NCBI GenBank assembly: GCA_040143965.1
Contig: JASJQH010000082.1
Location: 1-32,482, forward strand
Length of the DNA: 32,482 nt
Reading direction: 5' to 3'
From: Basidiobolus ranarum
Taxonomy: Eukaryota > Basidiobolomycota > Basidiobolomycetes > Basidiobolales
The position numbers and the translations under genes were made by a program. The notes below the pieces were generated by a model, which did not search any database, had not been told where the DNA came from, and saw only the letters and a program-made list of their open reading frames with translations. Below are positions 32,072 through 32,482 of the stretch, piece by piece (the first letter of the stretch is position 1; every line of letters begins with the position of its first letter).

Positions 32072-32482
32072 TGTTGAAATTAGCATTGCCTAAACACCTA
32101 TATAGTCATATATAAATTAGTACTTAGTTATCTTATAATGAACTAAGATATTATCAATTATTCTCATAAGGAATTTACTTAGAAGTTTGAAGATATATAG
32201 ATTTTTTCAAACTTGTGCTAGAAGCCCCAAACTTTGAACACATGCTCCTGGGACCTTCCTTAACATATTCTACACGTTAGTTTATTTACATCTTGACAAA
32301 ACTATAAATGTCAACTTAATAAGTGAAAACCACCAATTCCTCTAATTCTCCAAACCACTTCCAACAGGCTCCCAAATACTTTAACAGGTTATGAGCCCCA
32401 AGCTTGCACTCTTGGTAATGTCTACTTCTCAAATTTATGGAACTTTTCCCTCTTCTGAAAAATTGGATGGAACCAATTATCA
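32072..32482 (+). mobile_element. 5' end of a Ty1/copia LTR retrotransposon, cut by the window edge
   Basis: A putative 315-bp LTR runs from 32072 to 32386, beginning TGTTGAAA and ending CTTTAACA, so its termini are a short near-perfect inverted repeat with TG..CA ends. Directly after it lies ggttatgagcccc (32387-32399), complementary to the anticodon stem-loop of initiator tRNA-Met. The open frame from ATG 32418 reads MSTSQIYGTFPSSEKLDGTNY to the window end; KLDGTNY is the start of copia-type Gag. The candidate target-site sequence on the left is gtaaa; the right flank is outside the window. The visible part looks whole. Age cannot be judged without the 3' LTR. Confidence 0.85.
32387..32399 (+). 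other. primer-binding site matching the anticodon region of initiator tRNA-Met
   Basis: ggttatgagccc is the complement of gggctcataacc, the anticodon stem-loop of fungal initiator tRNA-Met. Priming by a half tRNA-iMet cut in the anticodon loop is known for Drosophila copia and some yeast Ty1/copia relatives. The position immediately after the LTR end supports the assignment. Confidence 0.75.

Overview
The window is ordinary gene-rich DNA from a fungus. It is AT-rich, nearly all genes have short GT-AG introns (mostly 50-90 bp), and the proteins are eukaryotic housekeeping types. LARP1 with a full DM15 region, NEDP1/Den1, NIPA and a DHA2 transporter, together with many short introns, suggest an early-diverging lineage (Mucoromycota-like). 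That placement is inference; nothing here fixes the species.

Layout from left to right: a decayed duplicate of a dienelactone hydrolase gene (about 190-620), then the intact gene (1147-2137, +); a NIPA-type Mg2+ transporter (2407-3560, -); a relic that looks like a Tc1/mariner transposase end (about 3680-3925); an AP-1-like bZIP factor (4699-5976, +); an ATRIP/Rad26 checkpoint protein (6622-9513, +); a class I histone deacetylase of the Rpd3 type (10536-12123, +); the deneddylase NEDP1/Den1 in five small exons (12419-13446, -); LARP1 (14191-16866, -); NADPH-cytochrome P450 reductase (18273-20539, +); histone H4 (21280-21591, +); an HMG-box chromatin protein (21996-22862, -); Tom22 (23867-24383, -); replication factor C small subunit Rfc3 in nine exons (24786-26412, -); the tail-anchored E2 Ubc6 in seven exons (27356-28435, -); a DHA2 MFS transporter in five exons (29783-31669, +); and at the right edge the 5' LTR, primer-binding site and first Gag codons of a Ty1/copia element (from 32072).

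There is no operon logic, but several genes serve chromatin, replication and checkpoint work: ATRIP, Rpd3, H4, HMG-box protein and Rfc3. Promoter motifs match this. Three head-to-tail ACGCG boxes lie upstream of H4. An identical 18-bp telobox-like string occurs, in the same orientation relative to the gene, upstream of both the ATRIP and RFC3 genes.

I found no convincing undescribed system. The most useful leads are the shared telobox motif, the decayed hydrolase copy that lost its nucleophile region, the repeats that bracket the MFS gene, many short tandem duplications in the intergenic DNA, a 15-nt microexon in UBC6, and a copia element that appears to use the anticodon region of initiator tRNA-Met as primer. 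Exon coordinates were worked out by hand from reading frame, splice consensus and family conservation.
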